DNA from: Tannerella sp.
GTDB taxonomy: Bacteria > Bacteroidota > Bacteroidia > Bacteroidales > Tannerellaceae
DNA length: 11,054 nucleotides
Reading direction: 5' to 3'
NCBI GenBank assembly: GCA_031282485.1
Contig: JAITDQ010000136.1
Coordinates: forward strand, 1-11,054
Shown: piece after piece, positions 1-8,866 of the stretch
Numbering within the stretch: position 1 is the first letter of the stretch
Layout of the letters: each line of letters starts with the position of its first letter
Notes under the pieces: model-generated
Databases searched by the model: none
Told to the model about the DNA's origin: nothing
The model's input: the letters and a program-made list of their open reading frames with translations, nothing else
Position numbers and translations under genes: made by a program

Positions 1-12
1 CGCTTTCCATCA

Positions 13-996
13 TCAATCCATTACCTGTCCGTGATTTTCCGCCATTCGCAACATCCGGTCATATTCTTCGGGCGAGAGATCCTGAAAATAATAATTTTTA
101 GGGTTGACATGACTCCCCTTGTATATAACTTCATAATGAAGGTGCGGCCCTTTTGATTTGCCGGTATTTCCCACCGTTGCAATAAACTCCCCGCGTGAAA
201 CTTTCTGACCGACCTTTACTTTGTACTTGTCGATATGCCCGTACAGGGTTTTGTAATCATATCCGTGATCAATAATGATGCAATTGCCATAACCCTGTTT
301 CCAGGCAGCGTGTATAACCGTCCCGTTACCCGTGGCATAAATTTCCGTCCCTATGTTGGCCGTAAAATCCATCCCTGCGTGAAACTTGGGAATCAGATAG
401 AATGGATCTATACGCATCCCGTAACCGGAGGCCATGTGTTTAAGTTCTTTGTCGGAAACGGGTTGAATAGCCGGGATACAGCGTATTTTGTCCTCCATAT
501 CTTTGCCGAGGGCGATTAATTCTTCCAGCGAATTGGACTGTATATAGAGCTGTTTTTTAAGGATATCCATTTTCCGGGTTGTCTCTTCGACGAGGTCGGA
601 ATTGGGGAAACCTTTCAGATGCTCGTAACGGTTTGAGCCTCCGAAACCGGATTTCCGTATGGACATCGGTATCGAATCGGCCTGAAAAACGGCGCGATAC
701 AGATGTTCGTCCCTTTGTTGCAAATCTTCCAGTACATCATTTGCCAGATCAAGCTCTTTCATAAGTATGTCATACTGAATCTGGAGCAACCTGTTTTCTT
801 TCCTGAGCAGCGCTTCCAGCGGGGAATCGAAGAGATACATAAACGCAAAAAAAACGCCTGTGCCAATCAGCAGTCCCCAACTCAAATTCTGCAAAACAAC
901 CGCGAAACGATCTTTGGCGGAAGGATAAATCCTCTCGTATTCAAGCGTCTTAGGGTTGTATAAGTAATATGTTTTCCGTAATCTGAAAATTCCCAT
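13..996 (-). CDS. Membrane-anchored M23 family metallopeptidase (LytM/peptidoglycan endopeptidase type)
   Basis: Predicted zinc endopeptidase acting on peptidoglycan cross-links or stem peptides in the periplasm. The 327-residue protein has a short basic N-terminal cytoplasmic part, one hydrophobic membrane segment at about residues 33-55, a helical probably coiled-coil stretch at about 59-175, and a C-terminal M23 domain at about 186-302. The M23 residues are all visible: H206 and D210 in HAGMD, H254 in LYGH, and H285 and H287 in HLH, so it should be catalytically active rather than a degenerate activator. The start at 996 is supported by a GAAGG ribosome-binding site six bases upstream and by the well-placed membrane segment. 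It is divergent from alaS and shares its promoter region. The precise substrate bond, and whether it serves division, elongation or remodelling, cannot be told from the sequence. Confidence 0.93.
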   Translation of the reverse strand: MGIFRLRKTYYLYNPKTLEYERIYPSAKDRFAVVLQNLSWGLLIGTGVFFAFMYLFDSPLEALLRKENRLLQIQYDILMKELDLANDVLEDLQQRDEHLYRAVFQADSIPMSIRKSGFGGSNRYEHLKGFPNSDLVEETTRKMDILKKQLYIQSNSLEELIALGKDMEDKIRCIPAIQPVSDKELKHMASGYGMRIDPFYLIPKFHAGMDFTANIGTEIYATGNGTVIHAAWKQGYGNCIIIDHGYDYKTLYGHIDKYKVKVGQKVSRGEFIATVGNTGKSKGPHLHYEVIYKGSHVNPKNYYFQDLSPEEYDRMLRMAENHGQVMD

Positions 997-1002
997 GTAA
1001 TA

Positions 1003-1007
1003 CCTTC
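1003..1007 (-). promoter_or_regulatory. Ribosome-binding site of the M23 peptidase gene
   Basis: On the minus strand this reads GAAGG, six bases before the ATG whose complement is at 994-996. It fixes the start codon. A clear Shine-Dalgarno site is worth noting because most other genes in this window lack one, as is common in Bacteroidota. Confidence 0.55.
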
Positions 1008-1036
1008 ACTTTAAAAATTTCTGCTACATTTTAGTG

Positions 1037-1067
1037 CAAAATTAATTATTTGCAGTACTTTTGCAAA
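1037..1067 (-). promoter_or_regulatory. Candidate Bacteroidota-type promoter for the M23 peptidase gene
   Basis: On the minus strand a TTTG box (complement of CAAA at 1064-1067) is followed after 19 bases by TAATTTTG (complement of 1037-1044). This fits the -33 TTTG and -7 TAnnTTTG consensus known for the primary sigma factor of Bacteroides. The predicted transcript would have an untranslated leader of roughly 35-40 bases before the start codon at 996. Pattern match only. Confidence 0.5.
1056..1063 (+). promoter_or_regulatory. Candidate -7 box for the alaS promoter
   Basis: TACTTTTG fits the Bacteroides -7 consensus TAnnTTTG and lies 43 bases before the alaS start. The matching -33 box is weak: only a T-rich TTTTAG stretch lies at about 1029-1034. 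The box sits inside the divergent promoter of the M23 gene, between that promoter's -33 and -7 boxes, so the two promoters would overlap. Confidence 0.4.
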
Positions 1068-1106
1068 CCGTTTTTAAATAATTAACAATATATCAACTAT
1101 ACGAGT

Positions 1107-3737
1107 ATGCTTACAGCGAAAGAAATCAGGGAATCATTCATGCAGTTTTTTGCATCGAAAAATCACCGGATCGTACCTTCGGCGCCCATGGTGATAAAGG
1201 GTGATCCGACATTGATGTTTACCAATGCCGGCATGAATCAGTTTAAAGATATTATCCTTGGTAACGCGCCGGTCAGATACCCGCGCGTCGCCGACTCGCA
1301 AAAATGCTTGCGCGTCAGCGGAAAACATAACGACCTCGAAGAAGTCGGACATGACACGTATCATCATACCATGTTCGAGATGTTAGGCAACTGGTCGTTC
1401 GGCGATTATTTCAAGGAAAAAGCGATCGAATGGGCGTGGGAATACTTGGTTGACACGCTGCATCTTGATCCCGGACGACTTTATGTGACGGTCTTCGAAG
1501 GCAGTCCTGCGGAAAAACTGGAACGCGACGACGAAGCCGCCGGATTATGGGAGAAATATCTCCCGGCAGATCATATCCTGGAAGGAAACAAAAAGGATAA
1601 CTTCTGGGAAATGGGCGATACCGGCCCGTGCGGCCCGTGCTCGGAGGTGCACATCGACTTGCGTTCCGCAGAAGAACGTAAGGCCGTCCCGGGCGCTGCG
1701 CTGGTAAATAAGGATAATCCGCTCGTGATAGAGATATGGAACCTTGTGTTCATGCAGTATAACCGTAAAGCCGACGGCTCGCTCGACCCGCTTCCGAACA
1801 GGGTGATTGACACGGGAATGGGTTTCGAACGCCTGTGCATGGCATTACAGGGCAAAACGTCAAACTACGACACGGATGTATTCCAGCCCGTTATACAGGC
1901 GATTGCGGATATGACAGGCTCCGTATACGGTACGGACAGCCGGAAGGATATCGCGATGCGTGTCGTGGCCGACCATATCCGGACGATTGCGTTCTCAATT
2001 ACCGACGGGCAGTTGCCGTCAAATGCCCGTGCCGGATATGTCATACGCCGCATCCTGCGCCGCGCCGTCCGTTACGGATATACATTCCTCGGACGCAAAG
2101 AGGCCTTTATGTACCGTCTGCTCCCCGTTCTCATCAATACGATGGGGGACGCTTACCCGGAACTGATCGCTCAACAGGAACTGATTGGCAAGGTGATGAA
2201 AGAAGAGGAAGATTCGTTCCTGCATACGCTCGAAACAGGCATCCGCCTGCTTGATAAAAAAATAGAAGAAGCGAAAGCAGCGGCGCAGCAGACCCTGACC
2301 GGAACCGATGCGTTCGTGCTGTACGACACCTACGGGTTTCCGTTAGACCTTACGGAACTCATCCTTCGCGAGAACCGTATGAATGTTGACATCGAAACAT
2401 TCAATGCGGAGATGCAAAAACAGAAAGAACGTGCGCGTAATGCGGCGGCGGTCGAGACGGGCGACTGGACGGTTATCAAAGAGGGTGATACCCGGTTTGT
2501 GGGATATGACGTGTTCGAATGTGATGCGGAGATACTGCGCTATCGCAAAATCAGGCAGAAAAATAAGGATTTATATCAGATTGTACTGGACCAAAGCCCG
2601 TTTTATGCGGAAATGGGAGGCCAGGTTGGCGACACCGGCCTGCTTATTTCGCCGAACGGCCAAACGACGGACATCATCGACACGAAACGCGAAAACAACC
2701 TCCCGGTACATATTGTTCAACACCTGCCGGAGGACGTTACCGTCCCGTTTACCGCAAAGATAAACAAAGAGATGCGTATCCGTTCCGAATGTAATCACTC
2801 CGCAACGCACCTCCTGCACGAAGCCTTGCGCGAGGTTTTAGGCACGCACGTGGAGCAGAAAGGCTCGTATGTTTCGCCCGAATCGCTCCGCTTTGACTTT
2901 TCTCATTTTCAGAAGGTGACGGACGAGGAAATACGCGAGGTGGAAATGATCGTAAACCGCAGGATACGGGAAAACGTCCCGCTCGATGAACATCGCCGGG
3001 TGCCTCTTGCGGAAGCGAAAAACATGGGTGCGATGGCGCTGTTCGGAGAGAAATACGGGGAGGAAGTCCGCGTCGTGCGTTTCGGTTCTTCAATCGAATT
3101 TTGCGGCGGGACGCATGTTTCGTCAACGGGCGTGATTGGGTCTATGTATGTCGTGAGCGAGAGTTCCATTGCTGCGGGCGTGCGCCGGATAGAGGCCGTT
3201 ACTGCCGAAAGCGCAAATAAACTGTTCTTCCATGCACAGGACGTAATCCGCGAATTGCGCGCCATGTTCAACAATGTGCCGAACCTGCCCATGACGATAC
3301 GGAAATCCATTGAGGAAAATGCCGAACTGAAGAAACAGCTGTCTGATTACCTGAAAGAAAAAATCGTCTCGCTGAAAAAGCATATCCTGTCGCATGCAAT
3401 AGACCGGAACGGCGTCAAACTTCTTATATTCAAAGGCAACGGCAACCTTGATGCCTTCAAAGATATCGCGTTTCAGGTAAAGGGAGAGTTTCCCGCAGAA
3501 GAAAAAGTCTTCTTTATTGCCGGTCTGGAAGACGGCGAGAAATGCGGATTGGTCATCATGATGAGTGATTCGCTGGTCGCCGAAGGCATTAACGCCGCAA
3601 ACCTCATCAGGGAAGGCGCAAAATTCATTCGCGGCGGCGGCGGCGGACAACCCCATTTCGCTACCGCAGGCGGAAAAAACAAAGACGGGTTAAGCCCGGC
3701 CATTGATGCAATCCTCGATGCCGCAGGACTTACCTGA
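1107..3737 (+). CDS. alaS: Alanyl-tRNA synthetase
   Basis: Cytoplasmic class II synthetase that activates alanine with ATP and charges tRNA-Ala. The 876-residue length is typical for a full bacterial AlaS. The N-terminal catalytic core begins with the family signature ([11 protein letters not shown] near residues 38-48, then GNWSFGDYF), followed by the tRNA-binding region. The editing domain carries the zinc and deacylation motifs: H564 and H568 in HSATH, and C666 and H670 in CGGTH. The C-terminal C-Ala (DHHA1) domain ends with a glycine run at 843-847 followed by QP, also characteristic. The start at 1107 gives the standard N-terminus. No Shine-Dalgarno site is obvious. aroB follows after 37 bases, so the two are probably co-transcribed. 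All expected domains are intact and nothing looks broken. Confidence 0.99.
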   Translation: MLTAKEIRESFMQFFASKNHRIVPSAPMVIKGDPTLMFTNAGMNQFKDIILGNAPVRYPRVADSQKCLRVSGKHNDLEEVGHDTYHHTMFEMLGNWSFGDYFKEKAIEWAWEYLVDTLHLDPGRLYVTVFEGSPAEKLERDDEAAGLWEKYLPADHILEGNKKDNFWEMGDTGPCGPCSEVHIDLRSAEERKAVPGAALVNKDNPLVIEIWNLVFMQYNRKADGSLDPLPNRVIDTGMGFERLCMALQGKTSNYDTDVFQPVIQAIADMTGSVYGTDSRKDIAMRVVADHIRTIAFSITDGQLPSNARAGYVIRRILRRAVRYGYTFLGRKEAFMYRLLPVLINTMGDAYPELIAQQELIGKVMKEEEDSFLHTLETGIRLLDKKIEEAKAAAQQTLTGTDAFVLYDTYGFPLDLTELILRENRMNVDIETFNAEMQKQKERARNAAAVETGDWTVIKEGDTRFVGYDVFECDAEILRYRKIRQKNKDLYQIVLDQSPFYAEMGGQVGDTGLLISPNGQTTDIIDTKRENNLPVHIVQHLPEDVTVPFTAKINKEMRIRSECNHSATHLLHEALREVLGTHVEQKGSYVSPESLRFDFSHFQKVTDEEIREVEMIVNRRIRENVPLDEHRRVPLAEAKNMGAMALFGEKYGEEVRVVRFGSSIEFCGGTHVSSTGVIGSMYVVSESSIAAGVRRIEAVTAESANKLFFHAQDVIRELRAMFNNVPNLPMTIRKSIEENAELKKQLSDYLKEKIVSLKKHILSHAIDRNGVKLLIFKGNGNLDAFKDIAFQVKGEFPAEEKVFFIAGLEDGEKCGLVIMMSDSLVAEGINAANLIREGAKFIRGGGGGQPHFATAGGKNKDGLSPAIDAILDAAGLT

Positions 3738-3751
3738 CGCGATTCCTGCGG
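3721..3751 (+). other. Inverted repeat across the alaS stop codon
   Basis: CCGCAGGA at 3721-3728 and TCCTGCGG at 3744-3751 form a perfect 8-bp stem with a 15-base loop that contains the alaS stop. No T-run follows, so it is not a standard intrinsic terminator. It may only modulate read-through into aroB or stabilise the alaS 3' end, or it may be chance. Confidence 0.3.
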
Positions 3752-3774
3752 TATAATGCTAAAAGAAACAGGCT

Positions 3775-4875
3775 ATGATCGTAATAACCAAAGATATTGC
3801 AGCGGAACTCGGAGCTTATTTGTCGTCGCACAGGCACGACAGGGTGTTTGTGCTGACCGACGTAAACTCCCGTGACAAATGCCTCCCGCTTCTGGAAACG
3901 GCTCTGGCCGCCGGAATCCCCGGAATCCCCGGCGCCGGCCGCCGCGAAACGTCCCCGTCCGGCGACGTCAGGTACATAACAATCGAAGCAGGCGACACGC
4001 ATAAGGACATAAAACAGGTAGCGGCGATATGGGATGTTTTGTCGAAAAACGGAGCCTCGCGCAATTCCCTGCTTGTCAACGTCGGGGGAGGAATGGTGAC
4101 CGACCTTGGCGGATTTGCGGGCGCAACGTTCAAACGCGGGCTGCACAACCTCAATATCCCCACCACGTTAATGGCATCCGTAGATGCCGCCGTCGGAGGC
4201 AAAACCGGAATTAACTTCAACGGACTGAAAAACGAAATCGGCGCATTTTATCAACCGGACTGCGTAATGATTGACTGCACATTCCTGAAAACGTTAGACC
4301 GCGACAACCTCCTTTCGGGATATGCGGAAATGATAAAACACGGGCTGATAAGTAACCGGGAATCATTCGACGAAGTCCTGACGTTCGACATCGAACGTGA
4401 GGATTTGGACATCGACAGGTTAAATGATCTGGTCGGCACATCCGTCAAAATAAAAGAGCGAATCGTAACGGACGACCCGAAAGAGTTCGGAATCCGCAAA
4501 GCCCTCAATTTCGGCCACACCGCGGGACACGCGCTGGAAAGCCTTTCCTTCTCCCGGCAAAACCCGATACTTCACGGCCACGCCGTAGCCGCAGGAATCA
4601 TAAGCGAATTATACCTGTCGCATAAAACATGCGCCCTGCCGGTAAAAATCCTCCGGCAGGTCACAAATTTCATCAAAGAACACTACCCCGCGTTCACATT
4701 CAGCTGCGACGACTACGATACGATTTACGAATATATGACGCACGACAAGAAAAACGAAGGCGGACACATCTGTTTCACGCTGTTGGGAGACATCGGCGAC
4801 ATACGCATTAACCGTATCATAAAAAAAGACCTCATCCTCGAATCGCTGGATTTTTACCGCGAAAACATGTACTGA
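3775..4875 (+). CDS. aroB: 3-dehydroquinate synthase
   Basis: Second enzyme of the shikimate pathway. It converts DAHP to 3-dehydroquinate using NAD+ and a divalent metal in the cytoplasm. The 366-residue protein shows the NAD-binding GGGMVTDLGGFAG segment (104-116), the GGKTG loop with K143, and EMIKHG with K188. The metal ligands, by comparison with characterised AroB, are E185, H248 (in LNFGHTAGH) and H268 (in LHGHA). A lysine pair at 325-326 lies where the phosphate-binding DKK motif is expected. The start at 3775 gives a standard N-terminus. The segment at about 46-63 is a Gly/Pro/Arg/Ser-rich insertion that looks longer than usual. It contains GIPGIPG encoded by two exact copies of a 9-bp unit at 3913-3930. 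Probably co-transcribed with alaS; all catalytic parts are present. Confidence 0.97.
   Translation: MIVITKDIAAELGAYLSSHRHDRVFVLTDVNSRDKCLPLLETALAAGIPGIPGAGRRETSPSGDVRYITIEAGDTHKDIKQVAAIWDVLSKNGASRNSLLVNVGGGMVTDLGGFAGATFKRGLHNLNIPTTLMASVDAAVGGKTGINFNGLKNEIGAFYQPDCVMIDCTFLKTLDRDNLLSGYAEMIKHGLISNRESFDEVLTFDIEREDLDIDRLNDLVGTSVKIKERIVTDDPKEFGIRKALNFGHTAGHALESLSFSRQNPILHGHAVAAGIISELYLSHKTCALPVKILRQVTNFIKEHYPAFTFSCDDYDTIYEYMTHDKKNEGGHICFTLLGDIGDIRINRIIKKDLILESLDFYRENMY
3913..3930 (+). repeat. Two exact 9-bp direct repeats inside aroB
   Basis: The unit GGAATCCCC occurs twice in tandem (3913-3921 and 3922-3930) and encodes GIPGIP. Being a multiple of three it keeps the frame. It lies in a GC-rich stretch coding for a probable surface loop of AroB. 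Confidence 0.85.
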
Positions 4876-5038
4876 AAACTTTATGACTTACCCGTTTATG
4901 CAGAGGCATGTACGTTTTCGATTTACATAAAGTATGCACAGAAAATTGCGATGTTTGGAGTTGTTTCGGGAATTTTTATTATTTTTGTCCTCTGTATTTC
5001 GAAGATGGAAGATTTATAAATAAAAATATGTTGTACAG
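4876..5038. other. Intergenic region between aroB and the pseudoprotease-TPR gene
   Basis: This 163-bp AT-rich gap contains no convincing small gene. A perfect 8-bp inverted repeat, ACTTTATG at 4878-4885 and CATAAAGT at 4926-4933, flanks a 40-base interior that holds a smaller ATGC/GCAT stem. It could be a structured 3' end of the aroB transcript, but no T-tract follows directly. A candidate promoter for the downstream gene is listed separately. Confidence 0.5.
4954..4987 (+). promoter_or_regulatory. Candidate Bacteroidota-type promoter for the pseudoprotease-TPR gene
   Basis: TTTG at 4954-4957 and TATTTTTG at 4980-4987 fit the -33 and -7 boxes, with a 22-base gap that is slightly wider than the usual 19-21. 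Transcription would start around 4990-4995, about 45-50 bases before the ATG at 5039. This suggests the gene begins its own transcript rather than depending on aroB. Confidence 0.35.
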
Positions 5039-6751
5039 ATGAGAAAAGTATTCATGTCCCTGTTTGTTGTGTTGCAGGTTGTTGCGGTTGCCTCTGCGCA
5101 GAAAAAACCGCCCAAATGGGTAGAGAAAGTATCCAGGGCGATCATAACCGTTGAAACGACTACCAAAGAAGGCCTATCCAAGACCGGCAACGGATTTTTC
5201 ATTCAGGAGGACGGCGAAGCGGCGGCGGCGTATGATTTGTTTATCAACGCGGAAAAGGCGGTGGTGACAACGGCCTCGGGCGAAAAACTGCCGGTCACGC
5301 ACATATTGGGAGCGGACGATATGTACGGGGTCATCCGTTTTAAAGTTGCCGTACCCAAAAAAACCGCTTTCCTGACCCAGACAAAAACAGTGATTCCGTC
5401 AGGTTCCACCGTCTGTATCCCGCCCTCGAAAGAAGTAAAGGGACTGACACAGGGGGCGATCTCGGAAATAACAAAAGTAAACAGCTCTTATGATTATTAC
5501 AAGATCGAGATGCCGCTTCCCAAATCGCAGGAAAGCTATCCGCTGCTGAACGAAAATGGGGAAGTTTTCGCATTAACGCAGGCGGATGCCTCCGGGAAGG
5601 GGAAAACTTACGGCATATCGGTTGCGTACATAAAAAGTCTGCAGATAGCTTCCATGGATTTGTTTAAACGCACGTATTCGGACATAGGGATACGCAAAGC
5701 CTGGCCACAACAGGTGGAAGACGCGCAGATAACGCTGCTGCTCTACGCATCGAGGGAAGATGCCCCTGCATACCTTCAGACATTGAGCGATTTTATCTCG
5801 GCATTTCCCAATCATGCGGAAAGCTACGTGAACCGGGCGTCGCACTACGCTTATTACCGGAAAGAACTGTCTCCGAGCGAAAACGAACAGCTTAATATGC
5901 TCGACCTGGCATGGGCAGACCTGGAAAAAGCCGAAAAACTGACAAAAAACAAGGGAGAGGCCTGTTTTAATAAGGCGAAACTCATTTTCGGAATAGCCTC
6001 GAACGACAGTACGCTGCGGCACAAAGACTGGAATGTGGAAAACGCAGCGGCATACCTGAGAAAAGCAATCTCCGAGGAAGACCTTCCCGCGTACCGCCAG
6101 TTGGAAGGCGACATCGCTTTCTACAGAGGCGATTACGAACAGGCTTATCATTCGTATTCCATCGTAAATCGAAGCCCGGTTGCATCCGGTTTATCCTATT
6201 ACCTCGCGGCAAAAAGCAAGCAACAGGCGGGCGGCGGCTTCAATTATCTGGAAGTCATATCGCTGCTCGACAGCGCCGTTGCTCGAAGTCCCAATGCCGA
6301 AGCCCAGGGATACCTGCTCGAAAGCGTAGAGCTGAAAATGCAGACGGGACTTTACGAGCAGGCGGTCAAAGATTATGACAGATATTACATGCTGACCGGA
6401 GGCAGCGTCGGCGACGGGTTTTATTATTATCGCGAACAGGCAAAATTTCGTGCGAACGACCTCGACGGTGCACTGAAAGATATCGAAAAAGCCATTTCCC
6501 TCGACGGGGAAAATGCCGTTTATCATGCGGAAATGGCTTCCGTCCGTTTGCGGCTGAAAGACCCGGCCAAAGCGCAGGAATGTGTGGAAAAAGCAATCGC
6601 GCTGGATCCGGAATTTGCCTCCGCCTACCGTATATTGGGCATTTGCCTTATCCGTCAGGATAAAAAAGACGATGCCTGCAAAAACCTCGAAAAAGCGAAA
6701 GAATTAGGCGACCCGGTAGTCGATAAACTGATAAAGGAAAATTGCAATTAG
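5039..6751 (+). CDS. Secreted TPR protein with a degenerate trypsin-like (S1) domain
   Basis: A 570-residue exported protein of unknown function. Residues 1-20 form a signal peptide (basic start, hydrophobic core, ASA before Q21). Residues about 33-200 have the outline of a trypsin/HtrA-like fold: GNGFFI (50-55), GVIRFKV (97-103) and PLLNENGEV (168-176) resemble the GSGF, DLAVLKV and GGPLLN..GEV blocks. The catalytic positions seem lost: D66 lies where His is expected, Y96 or G97 replaces Asp, and E165 replaces Ser. The remainder, about 225-570, is helical with TPR-type repeats, clearest at about 353-378, 422-452, 459-490, 493-524 and 527-557, with the usual A-L-P spacing (for example EKAISLDGENAVYHAEMA). 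The start gives the signal peptide directly; no Shine-Dalgarno site is visible. It probably scaffolds protein contacts in the periplasm or at the outer membrane. The pseudoprotease reading rests on motif alignment by eye. Confidence 0.8.
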   Translation: MRKVFMSLFVVLQVVAVASAQKKPPKWVEKVSRAIITVETTTKEGLSKTGNGFFIQEDGEAAAAYDLFINAEKAVVTTASGEKLPVTHILGADDMYGVIRFKVAVPKKTAFLTQTKTVIPSGSTVCIPPSKEVKGLTQGAISEITKVNSSYDYYKIEMPLPKSQESYPLLNENGEVFALTQADASGKGKTYGISVAYIKSLQIASMDLFKRTYSDIGIRKAWPQQVEDAQITLLLYASREDAPAYLQTLSDFISAFPNHAESYVNRASHYAYYRKELSPSENEQLNMLDLAWADLEKAEKLTKNKGEACFNKAKLIFGIASNDSTLRHKDWNVENAAAYLRKAISEEDLPAYRQLEGDIAFYRGDYEQAYHSYSIVNRSPVASGLSYYLAAKSKQQAGGGFNYLEVISLLDSAVARSPNAEAQGYLLESVELKMQTGLYEQAVKDYDRYYMLTGGSVGDGFYYYREQAKFRANDLDGALKDIEKAISLDGENAVYHAEMASVRLRLKDPAKAQECVEKAIALDPEFASAYRILGICLIRQDKKDDACKNLEKAKELGDPVVDKLIKENCN

Positions 6752-6772
6752 CCGGCCTGCAACTTCCGGCTA
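6749..6772 (+). other. Hairpin at the 3' end of the pseudoprotease-TPR gene
   Basis: TAGCCGG (6749-6755, including the stop codon) and CCGGCTA (6766-6772) form a perfect 7-bp GC-rich stem with a 10-base loop. No T-run follows, so termination by the standard intrinsic mechanism is not supported. The remaining 55 bases up to tkt are AT-rich and show no clear promoter. Confidence 0.3.
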
Positions 6773-6827
6773 CCTACCGGATGATGTAACGGGCTACTAA
6801 ATAATTAAAAATTAAAAGTTTGGAAAG

Positions 6828-8858
6828 ATGAACGAAACAAAGACAATGAACATGGCGGCAAATAACATACGTATCCTTGCCGCATCAATGGTAGAAAAAG
6901 CGAAATCCGGGCATCCGGGCGGATCAATGGGTGGAGCCGATTTTATAAACGTGCTGTATTCCGAGTTCCTGAACTATGACCCGGAGAAACCCGGCCATCC
7001 TTACCGCGACCGGTTTTTCCTCGATCCGGGACACATGTCCCCGATGTTATATTCAACGCTCGCGTTAGCCGGTTTGTTACCGGTGAAGGAACTGGAAGGC
7101 TTCCGTCAATGGGGAAGTATGACGCCCGGACACCCGGAAGTAGACGTCCTGCATGGAATAGAAAACACATCCGGCCCGCTCGGACAGGGTCATGCAATGG
7201 CTATCGGCGCCGCCATTGCGGAACGTTTCATGACGGCACGCTTCGGGGAATGGATGGCGCATAAAACATACGCGTATATTTCCGACGGAGGCGTCCAGGA
7301 AGAAATCTCGCAGGGCGCGGGACGTATCGCCGGCCACCTTGGGCTGAACAACCTCATCATGTATTATGATTCGAACAACATACAGCTCTCGACGAGAGTC
7401 GACGAAGTAAACTCGGAAGATGTGGCGGCCAAATACAGGGCATGGAACTGGAATGTCATCACCGTAGACGGAAGCGCTGTCGACGAAATACGAAATGCGC
7501 TGAAAGAGGCAAACGCCGAACGGAACCGCCCGACCATCATAATCGGCAGAACCGTCATGGCAAAAGGCGCCGTCGATGCAACCGGCAACAGCTATGAGAA
7601 TACGATCTCTACACACGGACAGCCCTTATCCGCCGCAGGAGCCGACTTCGACGCTACCATAAAAAATCTTGGCGGCAACCCGGCCAACCCGTTTACTGTC
7701 TTCCCGGAAGTACAGGCCTTGTACGCCGGACGCCGGAATGAGCTGAAACAATGGGCGCAGGAAATAGCCGGGAAAGAAACGCATTTCCGTGAAGAAAATG
7801 CCGGACTTGCCGGGAAATTAGATTTGTTCCTGAGCGGTAAGACGCCTGATATTGACTATTTATCCGTCGAAATGAAGGCAAATATCGCAACACGCGCCGC
7901 ATCGGCCACGATGTTGGGCATCTATGCAAAACGGGTTGAAAACATGATTGTGGCATCGGCCGATTTGAGTAACTCCGACAAAACGGACGGATTTCTCAAA
8001 CATACAAAAGCTTTTGAGAAAGGCGATTTCACCGGCCAGTTCCTCCAGGCAGGCGTAAGTGAACTCACAATGGCCTGTATCATGAACGGCATGGCATTGC
8101 ACGGAGGCGTGATTCCCGCTTGCGGGACGTTCTTTGTGTTCTCCGATTACATGAAACCGGCGGTACGCCTTGCCGCGCTGATGCAGTTACATGTGATATA
8201 CGTATGGACGCACGATTCGTTCCGGGTCGGGGAAGACGGGCCTACGCATCAACCGGTCGAACACGAAGCGCAGATACGCCTGCTGGAACACCTGAAAAAT
8301 CATCACGGCAAACGTTCGGTGGTCGTACTCCGTCCGGCGGATGCGGAAGAAACCATCTTTGCATGGAAAGTCGCCGTAGAAAGCAACCGTCCCGTCGCCC
8401 TTATCCTGTCGCGCCAGAACATCAACAACCTGCCGGCAGCAAGCGGCAACCGTCGCATGGAAGCCCAACAAATCACAAACGGCGGATACATCATCCGTGG
8501 CGGCGACGTTCAGCCCGATGTGGTTCTGCTGGCAAGCGGTTCGGAAGTGGCTACACTGGTCGAAGGCGCTGAGAAACTTGTCGACGAAGGCGTCAAGGTG
8601 CGCATCGTATCGGTTCCGTCCGAAGGCCTGTTCCGCGACCAGACTGCGGAATATCAGGATAGTGTATTGCCCCGCGGCGTTAAACGTTTCGGTCTGACAT
8701 CCGGTTTGCCCGTAACCCTGCAGGGGCTTGTCGGGGATAACGGATCCATACACGGTATGCCAAGCTTCGGCTATTCCGCGCCATACAAGGTTTTAGACCG
8801 GGAACTGGGTTTTACGGGAGATAATGTATATACATTAGTTAAAGAACTGTTAAAATAA
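6828..8858 (+). CDS. tkt: Transketolase
   Basis: Thiamine-diphosphate and Mg-dependent enzyme that moves two-carbon ketol units in the non-oxidative pentose phosphate pathway, also producing erythrose-4-phosphate for aromatic synthesis. The 676-residue length matches a full single-chain transketolase. The N-terminal PP domain has GHPGG with H29, DPGHMSPMLYS (66-76), SGPLGQGHAMAIG (115-127), and the cofactor motif, here S152-D153-G154 followed by EEIS and NN later at 183-184. The middle Pyr domain has the presumed activating glutamate E412 and THDSFRVGEDGPTHQP with H462 and H474. The C-terminal domain follows from about 545. The first residue of the usual GDG motif is Ser, and the usual GVREHAM block reads GVSELTM; I believe both are clade variants. 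M7 or M9 are alternative starts. Cytoplasmic; its pathway partner rpiB lies downstream beyond a repeat element. Confidence 0.97.
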   Translation: MNETKTMNMAANNIRILAASMVEKAKSGHPGGSMGGADFINVLYSEFLNYDPEKPGHPYRDRFFLDPGHMSPMLYSTLALAGLLPVKELEGFRQWGSMTPGHPEVDVLHGIENTSGPLGQGHAMAIGAAIAERFMTARFGEWMAHKTYAYISDGGVQEEISQGAGRIAGHLGLNNLIMYYDSNNIQLSTRVDEVNSEDVAAKYRAWNWNVITVDGSAVDEIRNALKEANAERNRPTIIIGRTVMAKGAVDATGNSYENTISTHGQPLSAAGADFDATIKNLGGNPANPFTVFPEVQALYAGRRNELKQWAQEIAGKETHFREENAGLAGKLDLFLSGKTPDIDYLSVEMKANIATRAASATMLGIYAKRVENMIVASADLSNSDKTDGFLKHTKAFEKGDFTGQFLQAGVSELTMACIMNGMALHGGVIPACGTFFVFSDYMKPAVRLAALMQLHVIYVWTHDSFRVGEDGPTHQPVEHEAQIRLLEHLKNHHGKRSVVVLRPADAEETIFAWKVAVESNRPVALILSRQNINNLPAASGNRRMEAQQITNGGYIIRGGDVQPDVVLLASGSEVATLVEGAEKLVDEGVKVRIVSVPSEGLFRDQTAEYQDSVLPRGVKRFGLTSGLPVTLQGLVGDNGSIHGMPSFGYSAPYKVLDRELGFTGDNVYTLVKELLK

Positions 8859-8866
8859 TAAGGCAA

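Noticed and set aside
3721..3774. Terminator or independent promoter between alaS and aroB
   Set aside because: The gap is only 37 bases, the hairpin has no T-run and there is no TAnnTTTG box, so co-transcription is the simpler reading.
4876..5038. Small gene or riboswitch in the aroB downstream gap
   Set aside because: No start-to-stop frame with a ribosome-binding site and no recognisable riboswitch core was found; only a spaced inverted repeat and a candidate promoter.
6749..6772. Intrinsic terminator after the pseudoprotease-TPR gene
   Set aside because: The hairpin is perfect but short and lacks a following T-tract, so it is kept only as a hairpin of uncertain role.
8187..8753. Long minus-strand reading frame (188 codons) inside tkt
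   Set aside because: The tkt frame is certain here. Long antisense frames are expected from this codon usage, and no domain is visible.
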